Shown here piece after piece: positions 18,655-26,386 of a DNA stretch of 44,346 nt. Source of the stretch: DATHBP01 sp035296085 (GTDB lineage Bacteria; Actinomycetota; Actinomycetes; Propionibacteriales; Nocardioidaceae). How positions within the stretch are numbered: position 1 is the stretch's first letter; each line of letters starts with the position of its first letter. The DNA lies in NCBI GenBank assembly GCA_035296085.1, contig DATHBP010000032.1, positions 1 through 44,346 on the forward strand. Direction: 5' to 3'. The position numbers and the translations under genes were made by a program. The notes below the pieces were generated by a model. That model searched no databases. It was not told where the DNA came from and saw only the letters and a program-made list of their open reading frames with translations.

Positions 18655-19251
18655 TCAGGCGCTGCTGCGAGCCCGGCGTCGGACAGCCAGCTCGTCACTG
18701 GAGTGCACGGAAGCGGAGTCGCCAGCCCGCTCCCCCGGCAGCTGCGCGAGCGACCCTTCGATCTCGCGCCACACGCCACCGATGGCGATGCCGAAGACGC
18801 CTTGGCCGCCGGCGAGCAGATCGATGACCTCCTCGGCGGAGCGGCACTCGTAGACACTCGCGCCGTCGCTCATGAGCGTCACCTGGGTCAGATCGTCGGT
18901 GCCGCGCAGGCGCAGGTGATGCACGGCTGAACGGATCTGCTGCAGGGAGACGCCGGCGTCCAGCAGTCGCTTGATGACCTTCAGCAGCAAGACGTCACGG
19001 AAGGAGTACAGCCGCTGCGTGCCGGATCCTGTCGCGGGCCGTACCGTCGGCTCCACGAGGCCGGTGCGAGCCCAGTAGTCGAGCTGGCGGTAGGTGATCC
19101 CCGCGGCGCTGCAGGCGGTCGGGCCTCGGTAGCCCATGCCCTCCGAGAGCTGGGAGACGTCGTCGTCGAACAGCAGGCCCTGCGCAGTGGAGGCGCCGCC
19201 GCCGGCACGCTCGCCAGAGGTGGTGCTGTGGTCGTCGTCCGTGCCGGTCAC
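18655..19251 (-). CDS. MerR-family transcriptional regulator (Rv1830/McdR-ResR type)
   Basis: This 198-residue protein has a MerR winged-helix domain (about 35-105: YRGPTACSAAGITYRQLDYW, then GTQRLYSFRDVLLLKVIKRL) followed by a helix and a C-terminal domain with VYECRSAEEVIDLLAGGQGV. Its place between a bifunctional-nuclease-domain gene and gcvP matches Rv1830 of M. tuberculosis, a regulator linked to cell division and antibiotic resilience. Target genes here are unknown. The GTG at 19251 is preceded by GGAGG six bases away. It has its own good promoter. Confidence 0.88.
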   Translation of the reverse strand: MTGTDDDHSTTSGERAGGGASTAQGLLFDDDVSQLSEGMGYRGPTACSAAGITYRQLDYWARTGLVEPTVRPATGSGTQRLYSFRDVLLLKVIKRLLDAGVSLQQIRSAVHHLRLRGTDDLTQVTLMSDGASVYECRSAEEVIDLLAGGQGVFGIAIGGVWREIEGSLAQLPGERAGDSASVHSSDELAVRRRARSSA

Positions 19252-19351
19252 CGCAGGCCTCCGTTGGTCGACCCCCGTGGCGACATCGCGACCTGGTGAC
19301 CTGGCTGGGCCAGGACGACAGCGATGAAGTTACATCGGGGACGTTCTTGCC

Positions 19352-19381
19352 ACGGTAGGCCGCGAGCCCCGCCAGGGTCAA
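19352..19381 (-). promoter_or_regulatory. Housekeeping-type promoter of the MerR gene
   Basis: On the minus strand TTGACC (19381-19376) and TACCGT (19357-19352) are separated by 18 bases. This is a good SigA/HrdB-type promoter. Transcription would start near 19345, giving a leader of about 95 bases. Confidence 0.65.
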
Positions 19382-19413
19382 TCGCCGTCGCGGCTGAGGC
19401 TCCGGCGTGTCGA

Positions 19414-19432
19414 AACCCTCTAGTGGAGAGTT
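19414..19432. repeat. Inverted repeat at the end of the nuclease-domain gene, upstream of the MerR promoter
   Basis: AACCCTCT-AGT-GGAGAGTT matches at six of eight positions per arm. It spans the stop codon of the upstream gene and lies about 33 bases before the -35 of the MerR gene. It could be a weak terminator or a dyad operator such as MerR proteins use. Confidence 0.35.
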
Positions 19433-19925
19433 AGGGTGAGGGTCTCGGCGGCTGGTCGTGACCGCCTTGGAAGTCTTCCGGCGTGACCTGATCCAAGAAC
19501 TCCCGGAACTTCTCGACCTCGGCCTCCTGCTCGTCCGGCACGGCGAGCCCAGCCTCGTTCAAGACGTCGTCGGAGCAGAAGATGCGGGTGCCGGTGCGCA
19601 GCGCGATCGCGATGGAGTCGGAGGGGCGTGCACTCACCTCGACTCCGGAGGCGAACACGAGCTGCGCGTAGAACACTCCGTCGCGGACCTCGCTGATGCG
19701 CACCTGGGTGAGCTGCTGGTCGAGTGCTTCGAGCAGGTCCTTGATGAGGTCGTGGGTCAAGGGCCGCGGCGGGACCACCTCCTGCTGGGCGAACGCGATG
19801 GCGGTCGCTTCACCAGCGCCGATCCAGATGGGGAGGTAACGGTCGCCTTGGGACTCGCGGAGCAACACGATGGGCTGGTTGGACGGCATTTCGACTCGGA
19901 CGCCGACGACATCGACTTCGCGCAC
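19431..19925 (-). CDS. Bifunctional nuclease (BFN/DUF151) domain protein
   Basis: This 164-residue protein consists almost only of a DUF151 domain. Characteristic pieces are PIVLLRESQGDRYLPIWIGA, EATAIAFAQQ, RPLTHDLIKDLLEAL and SARPSDSIAIALRTGTRIF. Plant members were described as having DNase and RNase activity; the bacterial role is unclear. It occupies the position of Rv1829 in the conserved gene order. The GTG at 19925 has no Shine-Dalgarno, and a TACGCT -10 ends six bases upstream, so it may have a leaderless transcript of its own within the block. Confidence 0.9.
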   Translation of the reverse strand: MREVDVVGVRVEMPSNQPIVLLRESQGDRYLPIWIGAGEATAIAFAQQEVVPPRPLTHDLIKDLLEALDQQLTQVRISEVRDGVFYAQLVFASGVEVSARPSDSIAIALRTGTRIFCSDDVLNEAGLAVPDEQEAEVEKFREFLDQVTPEDFQGGHDQPPRPSP

Positions 19926-19931
19926 ACGTGC

Positions 19932-19937
19932 AGCGTA
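19932..19937 (-). promoter_or_regulatory. -10 element of a leaderless transcript for the BFN-domain gene
   Basis: TACGCT on the minus strand is followed by six bases and then the GTG at 19925. This suggests an internal leaderless start in the 38-base gap after ftsR. Confidence 0.4.
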
Positions 19938-19963
19938 CTCCGTGGGGCTGGCGCCGGCCGGGC

Positions 19964-20695
19964 TTACGGTGCGGCGCGCAAGCCGGTCTTGACGAGTGCC
20001 GCGTGAAGGCGAACGGCCGCGGCGGCGAGCTGCGCGCTGACCTCGTGGGCACGCGCCTGGGCGGCCTCGTCGCGTTGCCGGCGCAGCGGGGCTACGACCT
20101 GTTCGCACAGCCCGAGCTCGCGGTCTGCCGCGGTCTTGAAGGCCCGCAGGTGCCGTGCCTCCAAGCCGAAGGCGGCCATCTCCTGAGCCGCCTTCGCCAC
20201 GACCACCGCATCGCCGTCATAATGCTCAGCGCCGGCGCGCTGGCGGACCAGACCATAGCCTTCGAGCTGGGTGAGGAGGCGCTCGTCTATTCGGGCCGCG
20301 GCGACCAGCTCCTCCCGGGACAGGCGCAGGTCGGGGGCCGGTTCCGCGAATGCCTCCGCGGAGACCGCTTCTGCGCGCTCGAGTACGGCCGGCGGCACTC
20401 GCGGTCCATCCTCCCCCTCCCCCGGCTCCAGGCCACGTTCGATGGCATCGAGATGGCTCTTGATCACCTTCAGCGGCAGATAGCGCTCTCGTTGGGCGGT
20501 CAGCACGTAGCGCAGACGGTCGACGTCGCCCCGGGAGAACTTGCGGTAGCCCGATGCGGTCCGTTCGGGCGTGACGAGCCCCTCGGCCTCGAGGAAGCGG
20601 ATCTTCGAGATGGACACCTCAGGAAAGTCCGCTCGCAGCTCGCGCAGAACTTCGCCGATGCCCATCCGCGAGCGCGTCGGCGACGCCGGTGTCAC
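19964..20695 (-). CDS. ftsR: MerR-family regulator FtsR (Rv1828 type)
   Basis: This 243-residue protein has a MerR DNA-binding domain (about 10-85: MGIGEVLRELRADFPEVSIS, LEAEGLVTPERTASGYRKFS) and a helical effector part containing LEGYGLVRQRAGAEHYDGDA. In Corynebacterium glutamicum the homologue FtsR activates ftsZ; in mycobacteria it is Rv1828. The GTG start shares GTGA with the stop of garA, so both are probably translated together. This tie between the FHA switch protein and a division regulator is conserved in the phylum. Confidence 0.88.
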   Translation of the reverse strand: MTPASPTRSRMGIGEVLRELRADFPEVSISKIRFLEAEGLVTPERTASGYRKFSRGDVDRLRYVLTAQRERYLPLKVIKSHLDAIERGLEPGEGEDGPRVPPAVLERAEAVSAEAFAEPAPDLRLSREELVAAARIDERLLTQLEGYGLVRQRAGAEHYDGDAVVVAKAAQEMAAFGLEARHLRAFKTAADRELGLCEQVVAPLRRQRDEAAQARAHEVSAQLAAAAVRLHAALVKTGLRAAP

Positions 20696-21213
20696 CGACC
20701 CGCACCGCCGGGGCCGGACTGGCTGGCGAAGTAGACGAGCCGGAACTTGCCGATCTGCACCTCGTCACCGCCGGACAGCAGCACCTCGTCGATCCGGTCG
20801 CGGTTGACATAGGTGCCGTTGAGGCTGCCGACATCTTGCACGAGGTATCCGTCGGACGTACGGCGAAACAGCGCGTGCCGTCGGGAGACGGTCACGTCGT
20901 CGAGGAAGATGTCGCTGTCTGGATGGCGACCGGCCGAGACCTGCTCGGTGTCGAGCAGGAACCGGCTGCCGGCGCTCGGGCCGCGCTGCACGATCAGCAA
21001 CGCGCTCCCCGCTGGCAGCGCGTCGACCGCCGCTGAGTCGGCTGCGCTCATATCCGTGCCGTCTGCCTCGCCGGTGTCGGCGGCGCCCGAACCGAACGTC
21101 ACCGTCGAGGTGCTCTCCACCGCCGGCTCGCCAACCTGGATCCGGTGCCCGCAGCTCGCGCAAAATCGCGCCGAGTCGTCGTTGGCGTGCCCGCAGTGCG
21201 TGCAGAACGGCAT
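20692..21213 (-). CDS. garA: FHA-domain protein GarA/OdhI with N-terminal zinc ribbon
   Basis: This 173-residue cytoplasmic switch protein has an FHA domain at about 72-165 with the phosphothreonine-binding residues Arg96, Ser110, Arg111, His113 and Asn132. In related species the unphosphorylated form inhibits 2-oxoglutarate dehydrogenase and NAD-glutamate dehydrogenase and is controlled by PknB/PknG phosphorylation of an ETTSVF-like motif. Here the matching segment is ESTSTVTF (33-40). An added zinc ribbon (Cys4, Cys7, Cys18, Cys21) precedes it, which M. tuberculosis GarA does not have. ATG 21213 has GGGAGGG upstream. Confidence 0.88.
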   Translation of the reverse strand: MPFCTHCGHANDDSARFCASCGHRIQVGEPAVESTSTVTFGSGAADTGEADGTDMSAADSAAVDALPAGSALLIVQRGPSAGSRFLLDTEQVSAGRHPDSDIFLDDVTVSRRHALFRRTSDGYLVQDVGSLNGTYVNRDRIDEVLLSGGDEVQIGKFRLVYFASQSGPGGAGR

Positions 21214-21276
21214 GGTCGGCCCTCCCGAAGGCAACGGCAACCGCCTCGCTGCCGCTGAAATACCTAGTGGCGCACC

Positions 21277-21666
21277 TTAGCCAGTTTCGAGCTGCGCCTG
21301 GTAGGCGTCCGCTTCGAGCAGCGAGTCGACCGCCGAGGAGTCTGTTGGCCGGATCTGCAATATCCAGCCCTTGCCGTACGGGTCGGCGTTGATCAGCTCG
21401 GGCGAGCCGTCGAGCGCGTCGTTGCGGGCCACGACCGTGCCGCTGACCGGTGCGTAGATCTCGCTGACGCTCTTGGTCGACTCCAGCTCGCCCACGACGG
21501 CACCGGCGGCGACCTCCTCGCCGAGGTCCGGCAAGGAGACGTAGACGATGTCGCCGAGTGCCTCCTGGGCGAAGTCCGTGATGCCGATCCGCACGCTGTC
21601 GTCCCCGGTGCCGGTTGCGTCGACCCACTCGTGCTCGGGGGTGTACTTCAGCTGCTCGGGGTACAC
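21277..21666 (-). CDS. gcvH: Glycine cleavage system H protein
   Basis: This 129-residue lipoyl-carrier protein shuttles the aminomethyl group between the P, T and L proteins. The lipoylated residue is Lys65 in GELESTKSVSEIYAP. The start KYTPEHEW and the FAQEALGDIVYVSLPDLG block are typical. The GTG at 21666 has GGGAGC before it. It opens the downstream half of the block (gcvH-garA-ftsR), with garA beginning 63 bases after its end. Confidence 0.96.
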   Translation of the reverse strand: MYPEQLKYTPEHEWVDATGTGDDSVRIGITDFAQEALGDIVYVSLPDLGEEVAAGAVVGELESTKSVSEIYAPVSGTVVARNDALDGSPELINADPYGKGWILQIRPTDSSAVDSLLEADAYQAQLETG

Positions 21667-21697
21667 GCGCGCTCCCGTCGGTGGGTCACGTCAGCCA

Positions 21698-22426
21698 CTA
21701 GTCGCCGCCAGCCGATGTCGGGGAAGCGTACTGAGGCGGCTGCAGCGCGTGCAAGGAGTCGATGCGCAGCTCGTCCACCTCGCTCACGCGCGCCGATCCA
21801 CCCAGGGCGGCGACCTCGTCGGTGAGGCCACCGGGGAAGACCACCGCCTCGCTCAACGTGTGGGGAGCACCGATGGCCGCCAGGACGTACGGCGGCTGGA
21901 CGAGCCTGCCGCCGACGACGAGCCCGCGCGGCGTGTCGACCAGAGCTGTCGAAGCGACCACGCGGACAGCGCCGTTGAGCTCGATCGCCTCGGCGCCGGC
22001 GTTGCGCAGCTCTTCGATCGCGTTGAGCAAGGTCGACGCACCGATCGCGTCGGTGGGGTCCGAGATGGTGATCGAGATGCCGGGGCCGACTGCCGGCACC
22101 GTGCCCGTGAGGATGGCCAGCGCCGCCAGCTGCTCGCGCGCTTGCGCAAGAGCCGCCCGCTGCCCGCTGCTGTCGTTCTGCAACGTCTGGCGGGACCGTT
22201 CGAGCTCGGCGATCTCAGCCTGGGTCCGGGCGGTAGCCGCGTCCAAGGAGTCGAGGAGCAAGACCAGATCCTGGCGCCGGGCGCCGGCATAGGCGGAGTC
22301 CGACGATGTCGCGCGCACCTGAGTGACGGCGGCGAATCCGAGGGCCGCCAGCAGCAGCGCCACGACGAGCCGGGTGACCGAGGCACGCGGCGCGAGGAGC
22401 TCGCCCCGGCCGGACGAAGGGGTCAT
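21698..22426 (-). CDS. DUF881 family membrane protein (Rv1825 / YlxW-like)
   Basis: This 242-residue protein has one N-terminal membrane helix (about 19-40, RLVVALLLAALGFAAVTQV), a coiled-coil stretch (about 55-100, DLVLLLDSLDAATARTQAEI) and the outside DUF881 domain with GPGISITISDPTDA, NAIEELRNAGAEAIELNG and GLVVGGRLVQPPYVLAAIG. DUF881 proteins sit next to sbp here and in the Bacillus division cluster, which suggests an envelope or division role. The biochemical function is unknown. ATG 22426 lies six bases after the sbp stop. Confidence 0.88.
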   Translation of the reverse strand: MTPSSGRGELLAPRASVTRLVVALLLAALGFAAVTQVRATSSDSAYAGARRQDLVLLLDSLDAATARTQAEIAELERSRQTLQNDSSGQRAALAQAREQLAALAILTGTVPAVGPGISITISDPTDAIGASTLLNAIEELRNAGAEAIELNGAVRVVASTALVDTPRGLVVGGRLVQPPYVLAAIGAPHTLSEAVVFPGGLTDEVAALGGSARVSEVDELRIDSLHALQPPQYASPTSAGGD

Positions 22427-22432
22427 CGACGC

Positions 22433-22765
22433 TCAGGCCCGGAACAGGTGGCGGCGAATCGCCGCGGCGTTGGCGAAGATCCGGATGCCGAGGACGACGA
22501 TGACGCCGGTGCTGAGCTGTCCCCCGACGCCGAGCCGGTCACCGAGGTAGACGACCAGGGACGCGATGAGCACGTTGGAGAAAAAGGACACGACGAACAC
22601 CTTGTCGTCGAAGATGCCGTCGAGGTAAGCGCGCAACGCGCCGAACACGGCGTCCAACGCAGCCACCACTGCGATGGGCAGGTAGGGCTGCAACCACAAC
22701 GGCACCTCGGGGGAGAAGAACAGACCCAGGCCGATACCGGCGAGCAGGCCGAGCGCCGGGATCAC
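22433..22765 (-). CDS. sbp: Small basic membrane protein Sbp (DUF1290)
   Basis: This 110-residue protein has three predicted membrane helices (ALGLLAGIGLGLFF; YLPIAVVAALDAVFGALRAY; VLIASLVVYLGDRLGVG) and the conserved DUF1290 block AYLDGIFDDKVFVVSFFSN. It corresponds to Rv1824 and to Bacillus Sbp. Its function is unknown. The GTG start shares GTGA with the preceding DUF881 gene, so the proteins are probably made together and may form a complex. Confidence 0.9.
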   Translation of the reverse strand: MIPALGLLAGIGLGLFFSPEVPLWLQPYLPIAVVAALDAVFGALRAYLDGIFDDKVFVVSFFSNVLIASLVVYLGDRLGVGGQLSTGVIVVLGIRIFANAAAIRRHLFRA

Positions 22766-23604
22766 CGGCTGGCCGTTTCTGCGTGCCGGCAGCAGCTGCG
22801 CGCGCCCGGGTCGGCGGGCAATGTCAAGGAGTCCTTCGTTGCCATCGAGAACTTCAGCCCGAGGTTCGCCTTCAGGTCGGTCCAGGTCTGCCCGCCCGCG
22901 GTGTCGAGGAAGCGCGCGGCGAGCGTGTCAGGGTTGCCGAGCGCGTCCACGGTGTACGGCGGGGTGAGCGAGGCGTTGTGCACCGTGATCGCCTGGCCGG
23001 CTCCCCGGATCGCGCTCAGGGTGGTGAGTCGATGGCCGTTGATGGCTACCGCCTCGGCACGGGCGGCCCAGAGCCCGTTGACCAGTGCCTGCAGATCGAC
23101 GTCGAGCACCTGGGTGCGGCCACCTGGGGAGTCTGCGGCAGCGGCGTCGTCAACGACGACCTGTACACCCGGACCGCTCACCTCCTCGGTTCCGGCGGTG
23201 CCGCCCAGCAGAGCTATTCGTGAGGTGGCAAGCCGATGCCGTTCGGCGAGCGCGAGCAGCCGCTGCTGGCCCGCTCGCAGCTGGCTGGTGAGCTGCGTCG
23301 TTTTCCGACGCAAGGTCTGCAGATGGTCGGACCGGGCCTGGATCTCTGCCACGATGCTGGCGCGTTCCGTTGCCAAGGCTGGTGCGGAGCGCTGAGTCTG
23401 CAGTGCGGCTGTTGCCAGCAAGGCGCCGAGCAGGGCCACCGCAACCCACAGCAACGAGCGCCTGGGTGCAGCGGACGCGTGGTTGCGCCGGGCGGCTGCG
23501 TCGGCGTAGTCCTCGTCTAGGGCCAGCTCGACGACCCGGTCCAGCAGTGAGGTGGAGGAGACGCCCGGCCCCCCCGGCTGGTACGGCTCGCCCATGCGGG
23601 TCAT
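22762..23604 (-). CDS. DUF881 family membrane protein (Rv1823-like)
   Basis: This 280-residue second DUF881 protein has a longer cytoplasmic N-terminus (SLLDRVVELALDEDYADAAA), a membrane helix at about 50-70 (LLWVAVALLGALLATAAL), a coiled coil and the outside domain with VSGPGVQVVVDDAAAADS and GLWAARAEAVAINGHRL. ATG at 23604 is used; an ATG three codons later is equally possible, and neither has a strong ribosome-binding site. Its partner DUF881 gene lies after sbp, as in mycobacteria. Confidence 0.85.
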   Translation of the reverse strand: MTRMGEPYQPGGPGVSSTSLLDRVVELALDEDYADAAARRNHASAAPRRSLLWVAVALLGALLATAALQTQRSAPALATERASIVAEIQARSDHLQTLRRKTTQLTSQLRAGQQRLLALAERHRLATSRIALLGGTAGTEEVSGPGVQVVVDDAAAADSPGGRTQVLDVDLQALVNGLWAARAEAVAINGHRLTTLSAIRGAGQAITVHNASLTPPYTVDALGNPDTLAARFLDTAGGQTWTDLKANLGLKFSMATKDSLTLPADPGARSCCRHAETASR

Positions 23605-23641
23605 CGTCGCACGCGCGGCCGGCCCTACCCTGCCCGCGAGG

Positions 23642-24271
23642 TCACGGCGGCGAACGCGTCGCGGGCTGCTCGCGGACGAGCTCGCGCACCTGCCAGGCGT
23701 AGAGCACACCTGCCCACCAGTACAGGCCGACTCCCCAGATGGCCAGTGCCCATCCTCCGACGTTGGCCAGCGTCGCCAGGGTGCCCACACCGTCGCCGAG
23801 CAGCAGCAGTGGGAAGGCGTACAACAGGTTTGCGGTCGCGGCCTTGCCCAGGAAGTGCACGGGCAGGGCGGAGTAGCCGCGAGTGCGCAGGAACGGCAAG
23901 AGCGCGAACAGGAGGACATCGCGCAGCGGCAGGATCACGGCAAGCCACGGCGGGATGATGCCGCGCAGCGCCAGACCTACGACGACTGCCAGGATGTAAA
24001 GCCTGTCCGCGATGGGGTCGAGCAGCTGCCCCAGGCGACTGGTCTGGTTGAGCCGCCGAGCCAGTGCTCCGTCGAGGTAGTCCGTGACGCCCGCCACCAT
24101 GAGCACCGCGAGAGCCCACCCGTCCGCCTCCGGACCCAAGACCAGCCACAGGAACACCGGGATGCCCAGCAGGCGCGCAAAACTGATCAGGTTGGGCAGG
24201 GTGAGGACCCGACTGGGCGCCGGCGGCTCCCTCGCCGCGTCCTCTAGCACCGCTCCCCCATGGGGGTTCAC
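23642..24271 (-). CDS. pgsA: CDP-alcohol phosphatidyltransferase (PgsA family, Rv1822 type)
   Basis: This 209-residue membrane enzyme has the complete CDP-OH-P motif D-G-x2-A-R-x8-G-x3-D-x3-D in DGALARRLNQTSRLGQLLDP, ending with IAD. About five to six hydrophobic segments surround it. The family transfers a phosphatidyl group from CDP-diacylglycerol to an alcohol such as glycerol 3-phosphate. Whether this paralogue makes phosphatidylglycerol phosphate or another lipid is uncertain. GTG 24271 gives MNPHGG; a GTG seven codons later is an alternative. It is the first gene of the conserved block. Confidence 0.88.
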   Translation of the reverse strand: MNPHGGAVLEDAAREPPAPSRVLTLPNLISFARLLGIPVFLWLVLGPEADGWALAVLMVAGVTDYLDGALARRLNQTSRLGQLLDPIADRLYILAVVVGLALRGIIPPWLAVILPLRDVLLFALLPFLRTRGYSALPVHFLGKAATANLLYAFPLLLLGDGVGTLATLANVGGWALAIWGVGLYWWAGVLYAWQVRELVREQPATRSPP

Positions 24272-24340
24272 CCTGCCAGAGCCGGTCCCTGCCAGTCCGG
24301 CCCTCGCGGGGCTAGGCAGGCGGAGCTGAGCTAGCGCGCC

Positions 24341-24910
24341 CTATGAGTGCTTGACGCTCCTGCGCTGGGAGTGGTCCGACCGATCGATCGCCGCCTCGGC
24401 GCGGTCGTCACCCGCTTCATCGCGGTCGTTCGCGGCGTCCAGCCGGTCGGCGGACGAGGACATCCGGTCATTGGCAGCCGAGACGCGCGGGCGCGCTGAC
24501 ATCTCGAGCAGGTCGACGAAGTCGGCGCGATCGGCGGCCGCCAGCTCACGGTCCTCGCGCGCCTTGCTGCGGTCCTGTCGAGCGGCCTCGAGGACTGCGT
24601 CGGAGCAGCCTTCGTCAGCGTCCTGCGGCCCAGAGACGGCAGCCAACTCGCGACGCTCGGCGTCCTGGTCACGAATGTCAGCCTGGGCGTCCCGGGTGGC
24701 AGCGGAGATGACCAGTGGTTCGACATAGTCACGGTCGAGGTCGAAGGCCGCTTCATGAGCGTCGGCGACCGCGTCTCGGCCGTGCGCCATCTGGTCGCGG
24801 AACGCCGCCGCGTCATCCCGCTTGGCGGCTTTGGCATCTCGTCGGTCAGCGGCGTCAGCGCGCTGGTGGCGAGTGGCCGGGGCAAGGTCGTGCTGGCTGT
24901 GCTTGGCCAT
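24341..24910 (-). CDS. Highly charged heptad-repeat protein (RD-x2-AA pattern)
   Basis: This 189-residue protein consists almost entirely of a seven-residue pattern rich in Arg, Asp and Ala, for example RADAADRRDAKAAKRDD, AAFRDQMAHGRDAV and ANDRDEAGDDRAEAAIDRSD. It has no membrane segment and no known domain. It should form long, highly charged helices. Similar RD-x2-AA stretches occur, in my memory, fused to GGDEF and other signalling domains in actinobacteria. Here the repeat protein is separate and follows a GAF-GGDEF gene on the same strand by 153 bases. ATG 24910 has GAGGGAG nine bases upstream. Function unknown. Confidence 0.8.
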   Translation of the reverse strand: MAKHSQHDLAPATRHQRADAADRRDAKAAKRDDAAAFRDQMAHGRDAVADAHEAAFDLDRDYVEPLVISAATRDAQADIRDQDAERRELAAVSGPQDADEGCSDAVLEAARQDRSKAREDRELAAADRADFVDLLEMSARPRVSAANDRMSSSADRLDAANDRDEAGDDRAEAAIDRSDHSQRRSVKHS

Positions 24911-25063
24911 TCGCGTTACTCCCTCGAAAAGGTATTGCGTTTCGTACCACCCTAATGCCGTGAGTGATACCAGCGACACCCTGCGTAGGTGAAAGTTTTC
25001 GTCTGCCGGCAATGACGGGCCCACATTCGGCGCAATAACCCACAAACCGCCGGGGAAAGCGGG

Positions 25064-26176
25064 CTAGAGTTCCGCGGGTTCGGCGAAGCCTCTATCCCGT
25101 ACACCTGACCGAGGCAGTGCGCACGAGAGGGCGGCGACCTCGTAGCCGTAGGGAGCCGACGCGAACACTGGCGTCGTACGTCCCTCCCGCTTCGCGGCGT
25201 ACTGGGCGGTGTCGGCAGCTATCAGCAGCTTTTGGGCCACCTCCGGTCCGCTGCGCGTCGTGGTCGCAATGCCACAGGCCAGACCGGCACCGATCGGCAG
25301 CTCGCTCGTCTCTTGGCAGACCTTGGCCGCTGCGGCAGCGACCTTGCTCGGGGCGTGACCAGGTACGAGCACGGTGAACTCGTCTCCGCCCACTCGGGCC
25401 ACGAGGCTGCCCGGCAGGTCGGCAAAATGCTTCAGCAGGATCGTCGCCACCTGGCGCAGCAACCGGTCGCCTTCTCCGTGCCCCGACTGGTCGTTGACCG
25501 ATTTCAGCCCGTTCAGGTCCAACGTCGCGACGCTGACCCGCCGCCCGGGCCGGCCCGCCACCGCGCTGAAGGCGGTCCGCGCCGCCTCGTCGAGCGCGCG
25601 GCGGTTCGCAAGGCCGGTCAGCGGGTCGACGAAGGCCATCTGCTTCAGGGACTCCACGTGTATTGCCCTGGACACGGCGCCGCTCAGGATGGCGCTGAGC
25701 GCTTCGACGTAGGACTCGTCGGTCCTGCTGAACGGTTCGTCGCCTGCTGACCGGGTGGCGTAGAGCTCGCCCCAGAGGATGCCGTCGACGACCAGCGGCG
25801 CTCCCATCGAGGACGCCTTGTCCAGCGACCGGAGCAGCTCGACCTCCCGCGGGTCGGCGGTTGGGTCGTCTGCGCACATGGTCCAGATGCCCCACTCGCC
25901 GACCACGGTCTGAAGATGCGCGAAGTCGTCGAGGAGGTAGATCTCCCGCGTGGGCCACCGCTCCTCACGGGGGCCCAGCAGCCCGACGTTGATGATCGTC
26001 GTGAGCTCGCCGGTGCCCGGCTTGAGCCGGCTGATCGAGACGCTGGCCGCTTTCAGCGCCTCCACGGCGCCTTCGGCCGCGATCTCGACCATGGTCTCGA
26101 GCTGCTCGGAACGGCCCAGCCGGTGGGCGACCGTCGCCAGCATGCGGATACGAACGTCGTCCGCGGAGCTGGGCAC
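25064..26176 (-). CDS. GAF-GGDEF diguanylate cyclase
   Basis: This 370-residue protein is probably soluble. A GAF domain spans about 25-170 and a GGDEF domain about 180-345. The active-site loop RVGGDEFTVL is intact (GGDEF 263-267), as are FVDPLTGLANRRAL and the metal/substrate residues in LDLNGLKSVND. So it should make cyclic di-GMP from GTP. The RxxD inhibitory site expected just before GGDEF is missing (LPGSLVA), so product inhibition by that route is unlikely. GTG 26176 has GAGGA seven bases upstream. The GAF ligand is unknown. The heptad-repeat protein downstream may work with it. Confidence 0.92.
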   Translation of the reverse strand: MPSSADDVRIRMLATVAHRLGRSEQLETMVEIAAEGAVEALKAASVSISRLKPGTGELTTIINVGLLGPREERWPTREIYLLDDFAHLQTVVGEWGIWTMCADDPTADPREVELLRSLDKASSMGAPLVVDGILWGELYATRSAGDEPFSRTDESYVEALSAILSGAVSRAIHVESLKQMAFVDPLTGLANRRALDEAARTAFSAVAGRPGRRVSVATLDLNGLKSVNDQSGHGEGDRLLRQVATILLKHFADLPGSLVARVGGDEFTVLVPGHAPSKVAAAAAKVCQETSELPIGAGLACGIATTTRSGPEVAQKLLIAADTAQYAAKREGRTTPVFASAPYGYEVAALSCALPRSGVRDRGFAEPAEL

Positions 26177-26386
26177 TCGATGTCCTCACTGCAGACGCGA
26201 CTCTCTTGACATGATCTTACACTCACAGTCACCGAGACACGTACTGCGCGTTAGAACGGTTCGTGGCAGTTTCGGCAGATCCGACTCCGCGGGCGACCGC
26301 GTTCGCCGCGACGTAGGGTGAGAGCGCGCTCTGCCCGCCGGCCTACGGCTCAGACCTCAGCGCACGCCTCAGACGGGAAACACCGC

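Noticed and set aside
24265..24271. GTTCACC at the pgsA start as a PHO box.
   Set aside because: Only one 7-mer is present, with no partner 11 bases away.
26206..26211. Perfect TTGACA between the GGDEF and aroF genes.
   Set aside because: There is no TANNNT at 16-19 bases downstream on the plus strand, so it is not a convincing promoter.
26321..26332. 12-bp palindrome AGAGCGCGCTCT before aroF as an operator.
   Set aside because: Short GC-rich palindromes are common at this composition, and I see no second copy.
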